Positions 11,401-23,849 of a stretch of DNA of 64,000 nucleotides are shown here, piece after piece. Source of the stretch: Beverwykella pulmonaria (Eukaryota; Ascomycota; Dothideomycetes; Pleosporales; Melanommataceae); assembly GCA_001599595.1 (NCBI GenBank), contig BCHH01000007.1, forward strand, positions 1,705,785-1,769,784. The letters are read 5' to 3'. The notes under the pieces are model-generated. The model did not search any database, had not been told where the DNA came from, and was given only the letters and a program-made list of their open reading frames with translations. Position numbers and translations under genes: made by a program. How positions within the stretch are numbered: the first letter of the stretch is position 1; each line of letters begins with the position of its first letter.

Positions 11401-12686
11401 CTTACCTCAGGACTATATACGCGTCCTGGTGGACAATCTTAGCGAGCAGATCATAAAGTGTGAAAGTCTAGAGTTTCGCCAAAGCCGCGGTGTCATTGTG
11501 GATATTTATTGCTGACAAGTGTCTGACGAAAGAGACGGTCCGTACTTGAAAATTAATGTTGAGCGTTGAGAGATTGGCAATGACGATAAAGAAGGACCAT
11601 GGTAGGAATACGGTGCTTAGGAACATTCCTTTTTTTCTTTCGCTGATTGAGCAACATTATCCTGCTGTCTTTGCAGCTCATAATCCACGAAATCCATCTG
11701 AGATGATCGAAGCCCTTCCAGGATATCCCGAACTGGTGGTGGAAAGCCTGATGTTGGAAAGGATGTCTTTGAAATTTTGCAAGTTAATATCAGTTCAGAG
11801 CAGGGAGGGATGCCGCATTTAAATACGTGTGAAATCGGACACCTCGTGTAACCGAGCACACAGCCTCAAGTTGCTGAAGTGTTTGATTCAAGTTCGAGGG
11901 GAATATAAACAAATCGCATCGACCCAAACCCAACCCCCCCCTCCCCTCTCCTCGTACCCCAACGCACATAATGCATCGAAAAATTCTTCGTAATCAAAAT
12001 CACTTCCCCCTTACCCGCCTCATTAATCATCTTAGGAAAGATCGGCTAGCCCAGGAGTAGGAGAGTGCCTCGAACTCTAGATTTTCGCTTTTCTAGATTT
12101 CGTGGATGTGGCATAGTAAGGGGGTTCTAGAGTCATGCTGGGAAGAAGTTCTATGATGTGGATCGAGTCGTTTTGGTGGAGGGGTGTGTATTTGTATAGA
12201 GTGGGGATTGGGATGGACATTTTGGACAACATGGCGGATAGAATATGGGGTGTTATAGAGGGTCTTGGAAAAAGTATTTTACTTGAACTGAACCGCAGAA
12301 TTGAGGTCCCTGACACCCTAATAAAACACCTCTTTCGCTGGATGGCTGAAAAGGCGCTAGTAAGGGAGAGTTGCACCAGCCACTTGCCATATCCTTTTTC
12401 CACAAATACCAAGAGGAGTGGTAAGAGCAGTTGGATATGAGAATTGAATCGGAAGAAAACTCGAGAGCAAACAAACCAAGAACGAGAAAGGAAACATAGA
12501 CCAGAGACAGACTGAAGATAAGCCGGGTTAAAATCGTTAGAAATCGTCATATTTTCCGTAAATAGGGTGGAATCTGAACCACGCGTTTGATGCCTAGTAG
12601 CTAGTCGCACCTGAACTTTTGGTATATCATTATCTCTTACGTCGGAAAAAAAAAAGGATAGGCTTCCTGCTTCGGAGCGCAACCGA
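11401..12686. other. Intergenic, 3' flank of LYS1
   Basis: Contains an unrecognised 88-codon plus-strand ORF (11556-11822) and a C-rich tract around 11935-11950. The region 12077-12686 presumably includes the LYS1 3' UTR. No further gene can be supported. Confidence 0.4.
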
Positions 12687-13930
<1,244 letters not shown>

Positions 13931-14042
13931 TCAATTGCAGGCTGGGAAGAGGGTTTGGACGCGTTTAAGGGTCAGAAGGTAGATCATGGAAAGGCGAAGG
14001 GGGAGACGCGATGATTGCGTGACTTAAATTCAGGTGTTGCGA

Positions 14043-14048
14043 TGACTC
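14043..14048. promoter_or_regulatory. TGACTC core, possible CPC1/Gcn4 half-site before LYS1
   Basis: A TGACTC lies about 140 bp upstream of the LYS1 start, inside the 371-bp gap (13904-14274) between LYS1 and the phosphorylase stop. Gcn4-class factors bind TGACTCA; this site ends in C instead of A, so it is imperfect. A TGACTTA lies about 25 bp closer to the gene. No other feature is seen in the gap. Confidence 0.25.
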
Positions 14049-14274
14049 CATCGCTTTTTCTGCCGGGCGGTGTGCCCCAATACCACTTAAGCTTTGGTGC
14101 TTTTGATTGGTGCGGAACAGAGAGTAAAAGCAAAAGCGCTCAAAAAGTTTTGTCCGACTTCCATTTCTTTTTGCCGGAATAGATACGAAGAAGCTAAAAA
14201 CTACTCTAGCAATGTAGAGCTCCGAACAATCCGCCTCTGTGGAATTCATGCAACATCCGGCATCTCTATTCCGT

Positions 14275-17200
14275 CTAGGCATCGTCCTTCTTCGGAACAA
14301 GTGGCTCCACGTTCCAAATTGCCTCAGCGTACTCGTCAATGCACCTGTCGCTGGAGAAGAATCCCATCCTCGCCACGGACAGAATCATCTTCGTCGTCCA
14401 CTCCTCCGTATTCTTGAAGCTCTCATCAATGAGCTCCTGCGTCTTGACATATGATGCAAAGTCATCGGAGACAAGGTAGTAGTCTCCGTGCTCGACAATG
14501 CCGTTCAGCAGGGCAGAGAAGGACTGCGCGTCGCCAAAGGTGCCCGAGGAGATGGTGTCAAAGACCGTCGCGAGTTGGGGATCGAGCTGGTAGTGGTTGT
14601 AGAGATGGGCGTGACGGAGGTCTTCGACGTCCTCGGCGAGATTGCCGAAGAGGAAGATGTTCTGATCGCCAATCTCGCGAGTGATTTCAATCTAGATTCG
14701 ATATGAGTAATGTTCTCTGGAGATGGGTTAGGGGAGGGGGGGGGGGGGGGGGTTTCTTACATTGGCTCCGTCGCAGGTTCCGATGATAAGGCCGCCGTTC
14801 AAGACGAACTTCATGTTACTGGTTCCACTGGCTTCGGTTCCGGCTGTGGAGATATGCTCACTAATGTCACTGGCTGGGCAGATGATCTCCGCCTTGCTGA
14901 CATTGTAGTCCTCCAAGAAGATGACCTTGAGCAGATCTCCGACATCCTTGTCCTCGTTGACGACCTTTCCGACCTGGTTAATGAGGTGAATAACCGTTTT
15001 CGCCATCCAGTACCCCGGTGCAGCCTTGCCACCAAAGATGGACACGCGAGGTGCGAGCTTCTTCCGCTCTTCGGCAGACATCTTCTTGATTTCTAGGTAA
15101 CGGTGGATGACGCCAAAGATGTTGAGTTGCTGGCGCTTGTACTCGTGTATACGTTTGACTTGAATGTCAAATAGCGCAGCTGGGTTGACGGTGACATGGT
15201 TGTGCTCCTTGATATGCTTCGCCAGTCGGACCTTGTTGGCGTACTTGATCTCGCGGAATTCTTTCCGGAAATCCTTGTCGTCAACAAAGTTCTCGAGCTT
15301 GTGGAGAAGGGTGAGATCCTTGAGGAATTCGTATCCACCGAGTTTCGAGGCGATCAACTCAGAGAGTCTCGGGTTGGCTTGGTGCAGCCATCTACGGGGG
15401 GTGATGCCGTTGGTCACATTGGTGAACTTGTCAGGCCCAAAGATCTTGACAAAGTCCTTGAAGATGGTGGTCTTGATCAAGTCGGAGTGCAGTTCCGCGA
15501 CACCGTTGACCTTGTGAGAGCCAATCAGAGCAAGGTATGCCATGCGCACCATCTTGGGTGTCGACTCCTCAATGATCGATATGCGACCGAGCAGCTCTCT
15601 CTCCTTGGGGAAACTCCGTTCCACGAACTGCAGGAAGTTGAGGTTGATGTCGTAGATGATCTGGAGATGGCGTGGGAGGAGATGCTGCATCAGAGGAACG
15701 GACCACTTCTCCAGAGCTTCGGGGAGAACAGTATGGTTGGTGTACCCAAAGGTCTTCGAAACGACTGTACCAACTTGTTAGCCCCTTGCCATGCTCATGG
15801 TCGATAATGCACTTACTGCCCCAGGCCTCGTCCCATTCCAATCCCTCAATATCGACCAAGATTCTCTGCAGCTCGGGAATAGCAAGTGTCGGGTGGGTGT
15901 CGTTGAGCTGGATAGCGACTTGCGTGGGGAACTCCTTCCAAGCGCGCTTCGTCTTCTTGAAGCGACGAACAATGTCGTAGAGGGACGCCGCGCACCAGAA
16001 GTACTGCTGCTTCAACCGCAGCTCTTTGCCACGCTCCAGGCTGCAAAACGTTAGCTAGGCCATCGAAGGCGTAATCCATTTCTCCTACGTACTTGTCATT
16101 GGGGTACAGCACAGCCGAAATCGTTTCCGCCCGCTGCTGGTCTGCAACCGAGCTCTCGTACTCGCCGGAGTTGAATTTCTGGAAGTCGAATTCTCCACTT
16201 GCGGCCTTGCTACCCCAGAGTCGGAGGTTGTTGCAAGTTGTAGTCTTATATCCAGGAACTGCATCCATTAGCAATCGACCCAATGTGCATGCCCAATATG
16301 CGATCACGTACTCGGCACGTCAAAAGCAACGGCCTTGACGGTCTCGCCGCCTTCCCACGAGACGTGCTGCCTTCCCTCGTCATCCTGCCAACGGTTGACA
16401 TGTCCATAGAACTGCACATCGACCGTGATGTCGTGTCTCTGGAACTCCCAGGGGTTGAAATCCAGCCAGTAGTCCGGAACCTCGACCTGGTATCCATCGA
16501 CAATCTCCTGCTTGAAGATTCCGTACCTGTATCGCAGGCCATACCCCCAGGCAGGGTAATTGAGAGACGCGAGGGAGTCGAGGAAGCAAGCAGCCAAACG
16601 TCCGAGACCGCCGTTTCCGAGGGCGGCATCGTGCTCTTGGGAGATGATGTCCTCCATGCGGAAGCCCAGATCGCTGAGACCCTCTACAAACACGTCAGAT
16701 ACATTGCAAAACAAGCGCAGTGGCGGTTACACTTACTTGCAGCAACATCCTTCTGGTCAACGTTCAGCATAGCATTGTCCAGAGCTCGGCCCATCAAGAA
16801 TTCGAGGGAGAGATCTGCAAAGATTAGCGTCGCCCGTGTAGATCTTTCGCTACATCTGCGTACAGTACACCCTCTTTTGGTCCGAAAACGTCTGAGTCTG
16901 CTGTGTCTTGTTCCAGTCCAAGACCAATCTGTCCCTGAACGCGAGCGCGGTTCCGGAGTAGGCAGCACCCTCATCGCAGTTGTACAGCGAGCGTGCAAGG
17001 GTGGTTTCAATGTGGCGGACTGTTTCCCTCTCGAACTCTTCTGGGGTAGAGAAGGGCTTGGGAGTCTAGCATATAGTCAATATCCTGTCCTGCGCTTACC
17101 CCGCAGATGTGCAACCGGATGGATGAAGGGCCTCTAACTCACAAACTTTCTCCAGGCTGCGCGCTGTGGCTCCGGGATGCTGGCCTCAACGCTCTTGATC

Positions 17201-17340
17201 TCGCCTGGCCCGAATCCAGTCACAGTCCGCTTGTGCTTGGGTCTGGTGAAGTTGGCCGGCCCCACAGGCCCCTTGAGGTCCGCGAGCGGAGCGCTCATCG
17301 AGGGCCGGCGCTCGCGCGAATAAGACGAGGTGGTTGACAT
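14275..17340 (-). CDS. GPH1: Glycogen phosphorylase
   Basis: Releases glucose-1-phosphate from glycogen, using pyridoxal phosphate. 886 aa in eight exons; introns at 17066-17142, 16815-16863, 16684-16736, 16259-16311, 16041-16092, 15765-15816 and 14692-14760, and the spliced length is a multiple of three. Landmarks: [85 protein letters not shown] (the Lys, about residue 732, is the PLP-binding residue) and GTCDGANIEI. The end is [16 protein letters not shown]. The N-terminus is Ser/Arg-rich ([12 protein letters not shown]), a possible phosphorylation region as in other fungal phosphorylases, but that is inference. The last intron carries a 17-base G run next to its donor. An AGGGG motif at 17417-17421 lies about 77 bp before the start. 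Confidence 0.96.
14736..14752. repeat. 17-base poly-G tract inside a phosphorylase intron
   Basis: Uninterrupted G17 on the plus strand (C17 on the coding strand), starting nine bases inside the GTAAGAAAC donor of intron 14692-14760. Such tracts are prone to slippage in replication and sequencing. Confidence 0.9.
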
Positions 17341-18426
17341 TCTCAGAATGTCAATTGCAGCGAAAAGCTCTGGTTGCTAAGGGAGTGACGGTTGGCCAAG
17401 GGCGAGGGTGGGGTTGAGGGGCGGGATGGTGAAGGAGGAGACAAGACTGAAAGATCAGCAGCGGGGGGGCAAGCAAGGCAGAGCTCTTATAAAGCTACAA
17501 GCGCGGATGAGAGAGCAAGTGTTTACTTCAGCTTAGCGGGTGGAGTCGGTAGGGTTTTCGCGCTGGACAAAAAGAGCAGGGCAAGTAGCATCGACGCAGC
17601 CCACGATGATCAGGAGATATGACGACGGAGTGGAGGCCCGCGGGGGACTGACAGCGTGGAGCCGTGGGCGATTGTGGCCTGCGAGATATGGAGAAGAAGG
17701 GCTCCGCCAACAACTGTTGAGCTTGGATATGCAGCTCCATGCACGGCTGAACGAACTGTTACGAAGTGGGGTAGGCGCGTCTATCATGCCTCCATTACAC
17801 CATCGCCGCGCCGGTAGACGGGCCACTGGTTATCGCGGCCAATATATGCGATGCATATAAAGAGTGCATCTGCACGCCATTGGGCTGGCAGCGTGGGCTA
17901 TGGGGCGTACCCGTGGAAGCGTGACTGCGGTGAAGGCCGCGATGGAGTGATGAATGGAAGACGTATGGTTACGTCGATGGGCATATACTCTGCGCAGGGA
18001 GGTTGAGCACGGGCCAGCCAGCCAGCCCCTCCATGTTGCTGTACGCATCGGGCGATATATCGGGCGGTCCCGAATGTTTGAGATACCTCGCAACGCACAT
18101 GGCAACGAAGAGAATGTAAAGATTTGTGCAGTACTCATGAACTAATAGATTATCGCTACAAACATTGCGGAGGTTCCTCACCGTCCGAAAGGGTATCAAT
18201 GCACTCCATCTCATCCTCGTCTTGAACCCCGCGCAAGCCTGCCGTAAGAATATCCAAACATTAGGAACTTCACATCCCGAAGAAAAGCACGCTGTATGCC
18301 AATAGAGCGCCGACCGCTGACCCCCGAAACAATGCCAGAACGCAATCCATGACGAATTAGGAGAGGGGTATCGCGATACCGGGACAAACGCCGAATCGAA
18401 CGCCACAAAACCTCCAGAGGCACAAA
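17341..18426. other. Phosphorylase upstream region and cyclin 3' flank
   Basis: About 1.1 kb. The phosphorylase promoter side has an AGGGG (17417-17421) within GAGGGGCGGG. This matches the yeast stress-response element, known to act on yeast GPH1, but a single 5-mer is weak evidence here. No gene is recognised. Confidence 0.35.
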
Positions 18427-19834
18427 TTATGGACTTGGCTCGGGCGTCTGCATACCATACTGCCAAATAGCCGTGCCATGCATATCGAGCGACAACTTCG
18501 GCCTCTTCTCCTTCTCCATCTCCTGGCCCTCCGCTGCAGTATCCTTCCTCCCAATCACGCCCACCTTCTGATTGCTCAAGTTCCTCTGCATATCCCGCAC
18601 CATCCGCTCCACCATCTCCGCCGTGATCCTAAAAAGCCCATAGTCCATATCCCTCAAGATACAACATCTCGCAGCCTCCACCTCCTTACTCGTGAACCTA
18701 CTGCCGCCCTCGATGCTCGCCCAATGCGCGTTCGACCGCGGTCGGTCCTCAAGCCATCCATGCGCTAGACTCAACGCTGCGAGTATGACGACTTCAGGGC
18801 GGACGCGGGGAGGTTGCCGGGGGTTGGCGAGCAGAGGGACGTACTTGAAGGGGGTTGCGGTGGAGGGGAGCGTTGCGTTGCGCAATGAGCTGGCGAAGCG
18901 GTGCGAGAGTGCGTCCAGGATGCAGGCGGTAAAGGCAAGGATCTCGACGGGGAGGTTGGCGCGGTGGAGGAAATCCGTGATAGTCGGTATAGAAGGAGGC
19001 TGTGTGGAGAGGTTGGAGGGGACGAGCTTGGCGAGGTAAGCGGCGCGTGCTGCGATGGAAGGTTAGTTTGAATTCGATATGTGACGACCACGTACTGCAT
19101 ATAGCCACGTCTGAAGAGAATAACAGGGATGTTCGAGGTTCGTTGTGGGGTTGTTAAAGGCCCGCTGGCAGATGCCGAAGATTTGAGTAGTGTAAACTCT
19201 AATCCCTTCACCCTCTGCTTGACTTTGCCTCATATCCCCGCTATTCTCTCCGGACATAGGAACATGTTTATAAGTATAGAAAAGGAGACAAGGAAGCAAG
19301 GAAACAAAGAGAAGCCTCAGGTTCGCATATAAATAGAAAAAGGGGAACTCAAGCAATGACGTTGGGCTCGCGCGGATCAAAAACGGTGGTGCATGAACAG
19401 ACTCCACATCAAAACCAAGGATCGAAACTCTCTTAGAAGCACGTGATATAAAACTAACCTTCAAGTTCAGGGGTCTCGGCCTTGTTACCCTCTGTTGGGT
19501 CCTCCCTCCTTCCAACAACGGGAGCAAGCTTGGCCGGTGGAGGGGTAGGCAGGTTCGACAGCGGGACATAGCTAGCAAAGTACATGTCCAGCTGTTCATC
19601 CGTGAGGTCGTCTCCGTCGACGGTGGCTGAGAGCGCGGGGGACAGTTCCATCATCCTGAGGAATAGTGACGAGCGAGACGTTGGAGATATGTATTGCGGC
19701 GGTGGTGTTGCGTGTGGTTCATTCCCACCCCTGTCGTAGTTGCGGTTGTTGAAGTGGTAGGTAACAGCGACTGTGGACGGAGAATGAGGTAAATTGCGGC
19801 TATTTAAACCAAGCAACACACTCAGAATCCTCAA
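18427..19834 (-). CDS. Cyclin-box protein (Pcl/Clg1-like)
   Basis: Likely regulatory subunit of a Pho85-type or related CDK. Model: exon 1 ends at 19459 (...DDLTDEQLDMYFASYVPLSN, Pro-rich linker, ETPELE), a 348-bp intron, a 15-nt microexon 19096-19110 (DVAIC), an intron 19050-19095, then exon 3 to the stop at 18427. Splicing gives a continuous DVAICTRAAYLAKLVPS followed by the cyclin-type helices ILAFTACILDALSHRFASS, VVILAALSLAHGWLEDRP and SKEVEAARCCILRDMDYGL. The total is 337 aa from the first ATG (19834) or 277 aa from the MMELSPAL start at 19654; I cannot decide between them, though TPPPQYISPTSRSS just before MMEL looks conserved. Neighbours are on the same strand but unrelated in function. 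The microexon is an inference. Confidence 0.7.
19096..19110 (-). other. Predicted 15-nt microexon of the cyclin gene
   Basis: Flanked by ...TTCTCTTCAG on its 5' side and GTACGTGG on its 3' side. It restores phase between exon 1 (ending phase 1) and exon 3, and encodes the core of EDVAICT. Confidence 0.55.
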
Positions 19835-21821
19835 TAGTCGGAGAAGAAGAAAAGAAGACTATTACAGACGGCGGCGTCCAGCGCCCTATATACTTGGACA
19901 CCTTCACCCACAGGCCCGCACCTGGTGAAGCGGCTGACGTGCTCGCATGCAGTCGGCTCGCAGCTTCCCTGTCGCACTAGCGCTCGCCTTTGCCGTGCCA
20001 CCACGCCCAAGACCGGCACTAACGAGCAGCCAACTCCACCAAACACCATAAAACTCGGAATACCTTACAGCACCCTTTTATTCAAGCGTGCGGCACCCCT
20101 GTGCCGGCCACCCGAGTCGTGGGTTTCAACAGAGTTGCAAACTAAAAAGTTTGGCGGGAGAAACGGCGTTCCAGACCAGAAGCCTGCGGATGGAAGGGTC
20201 CACGCACACTCCAATATCGCTGCTCCGCGTTCAATATCGAGATTCCCCAGACTTCATTGCTTTTTCATCTGGCCCTCCCAAACAATTAATCCGTGCTCCT
20301 CTCCCGTGCACTGCGAGTATGCATCTCGGCTGCTGCTGAGCTGGGCAGAGCGAAGCCCTTCTGAACATTCTCGTCCTGCGGTGTCGAGCCTGGGAGAGGA
20401 TGAAGTGTGGCTGCCCTGAGCGAAATTCCGGCATGCACAACCATCTACAGCATGCATGTCGGGATACTTTCTCAAGTGCATCCGTCCCGCGGCATCAAGC
20501 ACCACCGCCTCCCGAGGAAATTCCGTGCTTTTGCCTCTCCACCGCCTGGACAATATCTCTCCCTCTCACCACCTCTCACCACGTAGTCAGCCCGCCGAGC
20601 CCTGTCGACTCAGCCCGTTCGTTCCCGCATCACATCACAGCACATGGCACACCGCAGCTCGCGCTCACTATGCATTGTACACGTTTCGTTCGTACCAACC
20701 CCACAACAGCAAGTTAGCAACTCCCTCACCGCCATATTATCATCCCGTCCATCCCAATCCATCCTGCCTGTCCATATCCAGACTGTGAACGACGAGGAAG
20801 TACCCAGCCACCCCTTAGTCACCCCTTTCATTTCAGGAGACGAAAAGAAAAGTTTGCCTTGTAAAGGAAGGGTAGACGACCCAACATTGCCATCATTATT
20901 CATGACCTCGAGTCAACAATCCCATCCCCTCCCCTCCCTCCCTTCCCTCCCCTTCCGCTTCGTTTCGCAAGCCTCAACGTAGCCGCACCCTCAAGCTCAG
21001 GCGAGAGCTCGAAACTCGCGGCGAATACCATTCCCGCGCCAACGCCAACACATGTCTCGCTCGCTACGCGTAACCCACCTAGCAGCTAGCTGCCGGATCT
21101 CGCCTGCCACGCATCCGAGCATCCACACAGCTCGAAAAATATTGTTTCTATTCTGGCAGCGACGATTGGTAAGGTGGTTTGCAAACACGTGGGTAGACGG
21201 GGCGGGCCTTCCATTGTTCCTGTTCCACAGCGCATGCACAATGCACATCAGCTTGAACGCCTCATGAACGTGAAATCAAGTCATGGAATAAATTGTGAAT
21301 GAGTATTCGACATGCATGCAACACCTCTTCTCATGACAAACACACGACAAAAATAAATAGCTTCACTGAAACACTTCGCTCACCCATTCAGCTCGCCATT
21401 CGTCATCCATGAGTCAGTGATTTCAAGCCAGTGTGTAATCTGGAGGAAAAAAAAAGAGTATAGAAAACTACCATATACTAATCGAGCTGTCATCACTGCA
21501 TCCACAGTTCGCACTATCGTTTTTGCCGCCTTACCACCACAACTGCCCCTGCTGCCAATCCCATGCTGCACTCCGTCCGTCTCTATCCCATTATATCCCC
21601 AAACAGAGTTGTAAATGGAATTATCTATTCATCCAGCAGGTGAAAGCTGTCGTACCACTGCCGCCACTTCGCCAACCGTTTAGTGTCGACGCATCCGTCG
21701 CGCTGACTCAATCCCACAATCCATCGACAGTACTCCTGAGTCGTATGAGCTCGGCACCTCCAACAACATATATTGTCCGTTTCAGTTGGAGATGGGCCTT
21801 CAGTCGGTAACGTCGAGGCAT
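19835..21821. other. Long intergenic region, nothing recognised
   Basis: About 2 kb between the cyclin start and the stop of the Pom33-like gene. Rich in pyrimidine tracts (20920-20960 is nearly pure C/T on the plus strand). All ORFs are short, without family signatures. Likely a long cyclin upstream region and leader. Confidence 0.45.
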
Positions 21822-22724
21822 TTACTGTGCTTTCTTAGGCACAGCGCCTTGCTGTGCACCAACGTACCGGCGAATGTCAGTAGCCTCGGCGGCCTGTCCA
21901 ATCACAGTCTTGAAGGTTGTCCAGAATTGCCTGGCGGCCGGGGGCGTGCTCTGGTTGGCAAGCTGAGCATCGATGCGGGCGGCTAGTTGGGAGATGGCGC
22001 CTTGCACGAAGGTGCTCTGAGCAGCGCGGGCGCGGAAGAAGATGGTGTAGATGACAATGAGGATCCACGAGCCCTTCTGGAAGAGGAGAGCAGACCCGAG
22101 AACACGGAACCAGAGAGCAATCTCGAGAATGGCAACGAGGGTCATGCTGCCGTCATAGTACTCTTTCACGAATTTACCAATGCTCTCCGACGCCGCGGAC
22201 GGCTTGGGCTTGGCACCGGGAGCGGTGGCAGCTGGCGGGGGCTGGATGGTCGGGAGCAGGTTGGAGCGCACGTAGGTTGCCACATGGAAGACCGAGTAGA
22301 CGGCAAAGGGAAGCACGGCGAGGGGGATCTGGCGGGAGAAGAGCCACACCAATGCCATGACTGCGGGATGAGGTTAGCCGATGTCGCTGGGGAGCAGGCT
22401 ATCTGAGCGGGGAAACGTACTCAGGTACTGAACATTCTCATCTGTGGCCAGTGTAAAGACGCCGCCCTGCTTTCCCGACCTCATGCGGGCGCGGTATGCT
22501 TTGTAGACCACAATGCCGTATGTGACGGTGGCAGATATAAAGGCCACGCGATAAGAGAAGGCTGCCCATGTTGACGCCGAGTTGAAGGTGATGTAGGACA
22601 AGCTGTAGCGGAGGGTAGCGAGAAGCAGGAAGACGTGCCCGCCAAACCAAGCAAATTGCAGGGTTTGGGCGAGGACGGCGAGGCGCTGGCCCAGAGGCAG
22701 CGAAGATTGCGGTGGAGGGGCCAT
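21822..22724 (-). CDS. POM33: Pom33/TMEM33 family ER and nuclear-pore membrane protein
   Basis: 280 aa in two exons; intron 22361-22420 joins DENVQYL to IMALVWL. The opening LGQRLAVLAQTLQFAWFGGH with LRYSLSYI is the conserved start of the Pom33/Tts1/TMEM33 (UPF0121) family. Several hydrophobic segments follow (WAAFSYRVAFISATVTYGIVV; MALVWLFSRQIPLAVLPFAVYSVFH; LVAILEIALWFRVLGSALLF; WILIVIYTIFF), with an amphipathic basic C-terminal part ending AVPKKAQ. In yeast these proteins shape ER tubules and help place nuclear pore complexes. A Pro/Ala linker (QPPPAATAPGAKPKPSAA) interrupts the membrane segments. No lesions are seen. Confidence 0.85.
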
Positions 22725-23849
22725 GGTGGAGCCTGCGTTGGTGGAGTGTGGAGTGCGATATGCGGCTTGAGAGAGTCAGCGCGGGGTTGTTCTGGAAAAT
22801 GGATGCGAGCAATCAATGTACAATGTACAAAGTGGGTGGGATAGTGGGAGTTGTCGGGCTGTGGGACGTTTGTTTGTTGGTGGTGAGCGCAATCTGTCAA
22901 GAGCAGCTGCGGGTGGCTGGGCCTCGCACACGACCTGCCGTAATCCGACGCTGCCTATGACGCCGAAGTGCGCAGCCGCCGGAATTCGGCTTACCTGGGG
23001 GGGACAGAGGGGAAGAAAATTCACGGAGAGTCAATACGTACGGGAAAGAAGCTGCGATAAGTATTTGAGGGCGAGGGGAGGGGAGGGTAGCCGGGGAAGT
23101 TGCTCTTTGTAGGCGGGCACAGAAGGGCAGAGAAACCAGAAATTCAAACGATGGATGGTGACGAAATGCTTCAGTTTGCTCGCTCCGTCGCACTAGCGCG
23201 CCGCACACGCCGAATGACGACCCGTCTGAGGCGGCACCCTGGCGATCGCTGTCAGCCGCCGTTCGCCAGGCATGCCATGTGTGGACTTTATCTCTCACAG
23301 CATGCCCCCATTTTGACATGTACTACAACATCTGTCCGTCTGCCACGGTCTTTCATACCATCATGTCACTTCAGTCACGGGTCGCGGGTCACGGGTCACG
23401 GGTCACGCGCCATGACGGCCAGGCCTCTCACAAATGAAACCAATTTCACTACTATGGATACTCTGATTTAGAATACACACATGGAAGCCATGCGCATCCC
23501 CTACCACTCCGCTCCAACACACTGCAGCTGCCCATCTACTAAATAGAATAGAAAAGTAATCGAACCGAAAAAGAAAGGGAAGGGGAAGGAGTGCAATGCT
23601 GCTGGTATCAATCAACAACCGAAGCATCTGAAACCAATGAGAAGAGGACTGCTCAAGTCCGCACCAATTCAGAGCCGCCACACACCGCCGTGTATTACCT
23701 GCTGCCGACACCACCCAGCGATATCGTCAAGCGGCATCCTATTAAACAAGGTCTGTTAAAGGTCAAGGGAAGAAGGGAGAAGACGCTTTTCCGGTACCGT
23801 CCACCGCGCGAGAAACGTAGGCGCCATCCGGTCACACTGTGGTCCACTG
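22725..23849. other. Intergenic between Pom33 and septin genes
   Basis: No gene recognised. It holds a small tandem repeat at 23374-23408 and, presumably, the septin 3' UTR near its right end. Confidence 0.4.
23374..23408. repeat. Five 7-bp tandem units (GTCACGG)
   Basis: The units read GTCACGG, GTCGCGG, GTCACGG, GTCACGG and GTCACGC in direct succession, 35 bp in all. No function is evident. Confidence 0.85.

Noticed and set aside
16283..17137. 284-codon plus-strand ORF opposite glycogen phosphorylase
   Set aside because: Antisense shadow running across phosphorylase exons and introns with no family motif.
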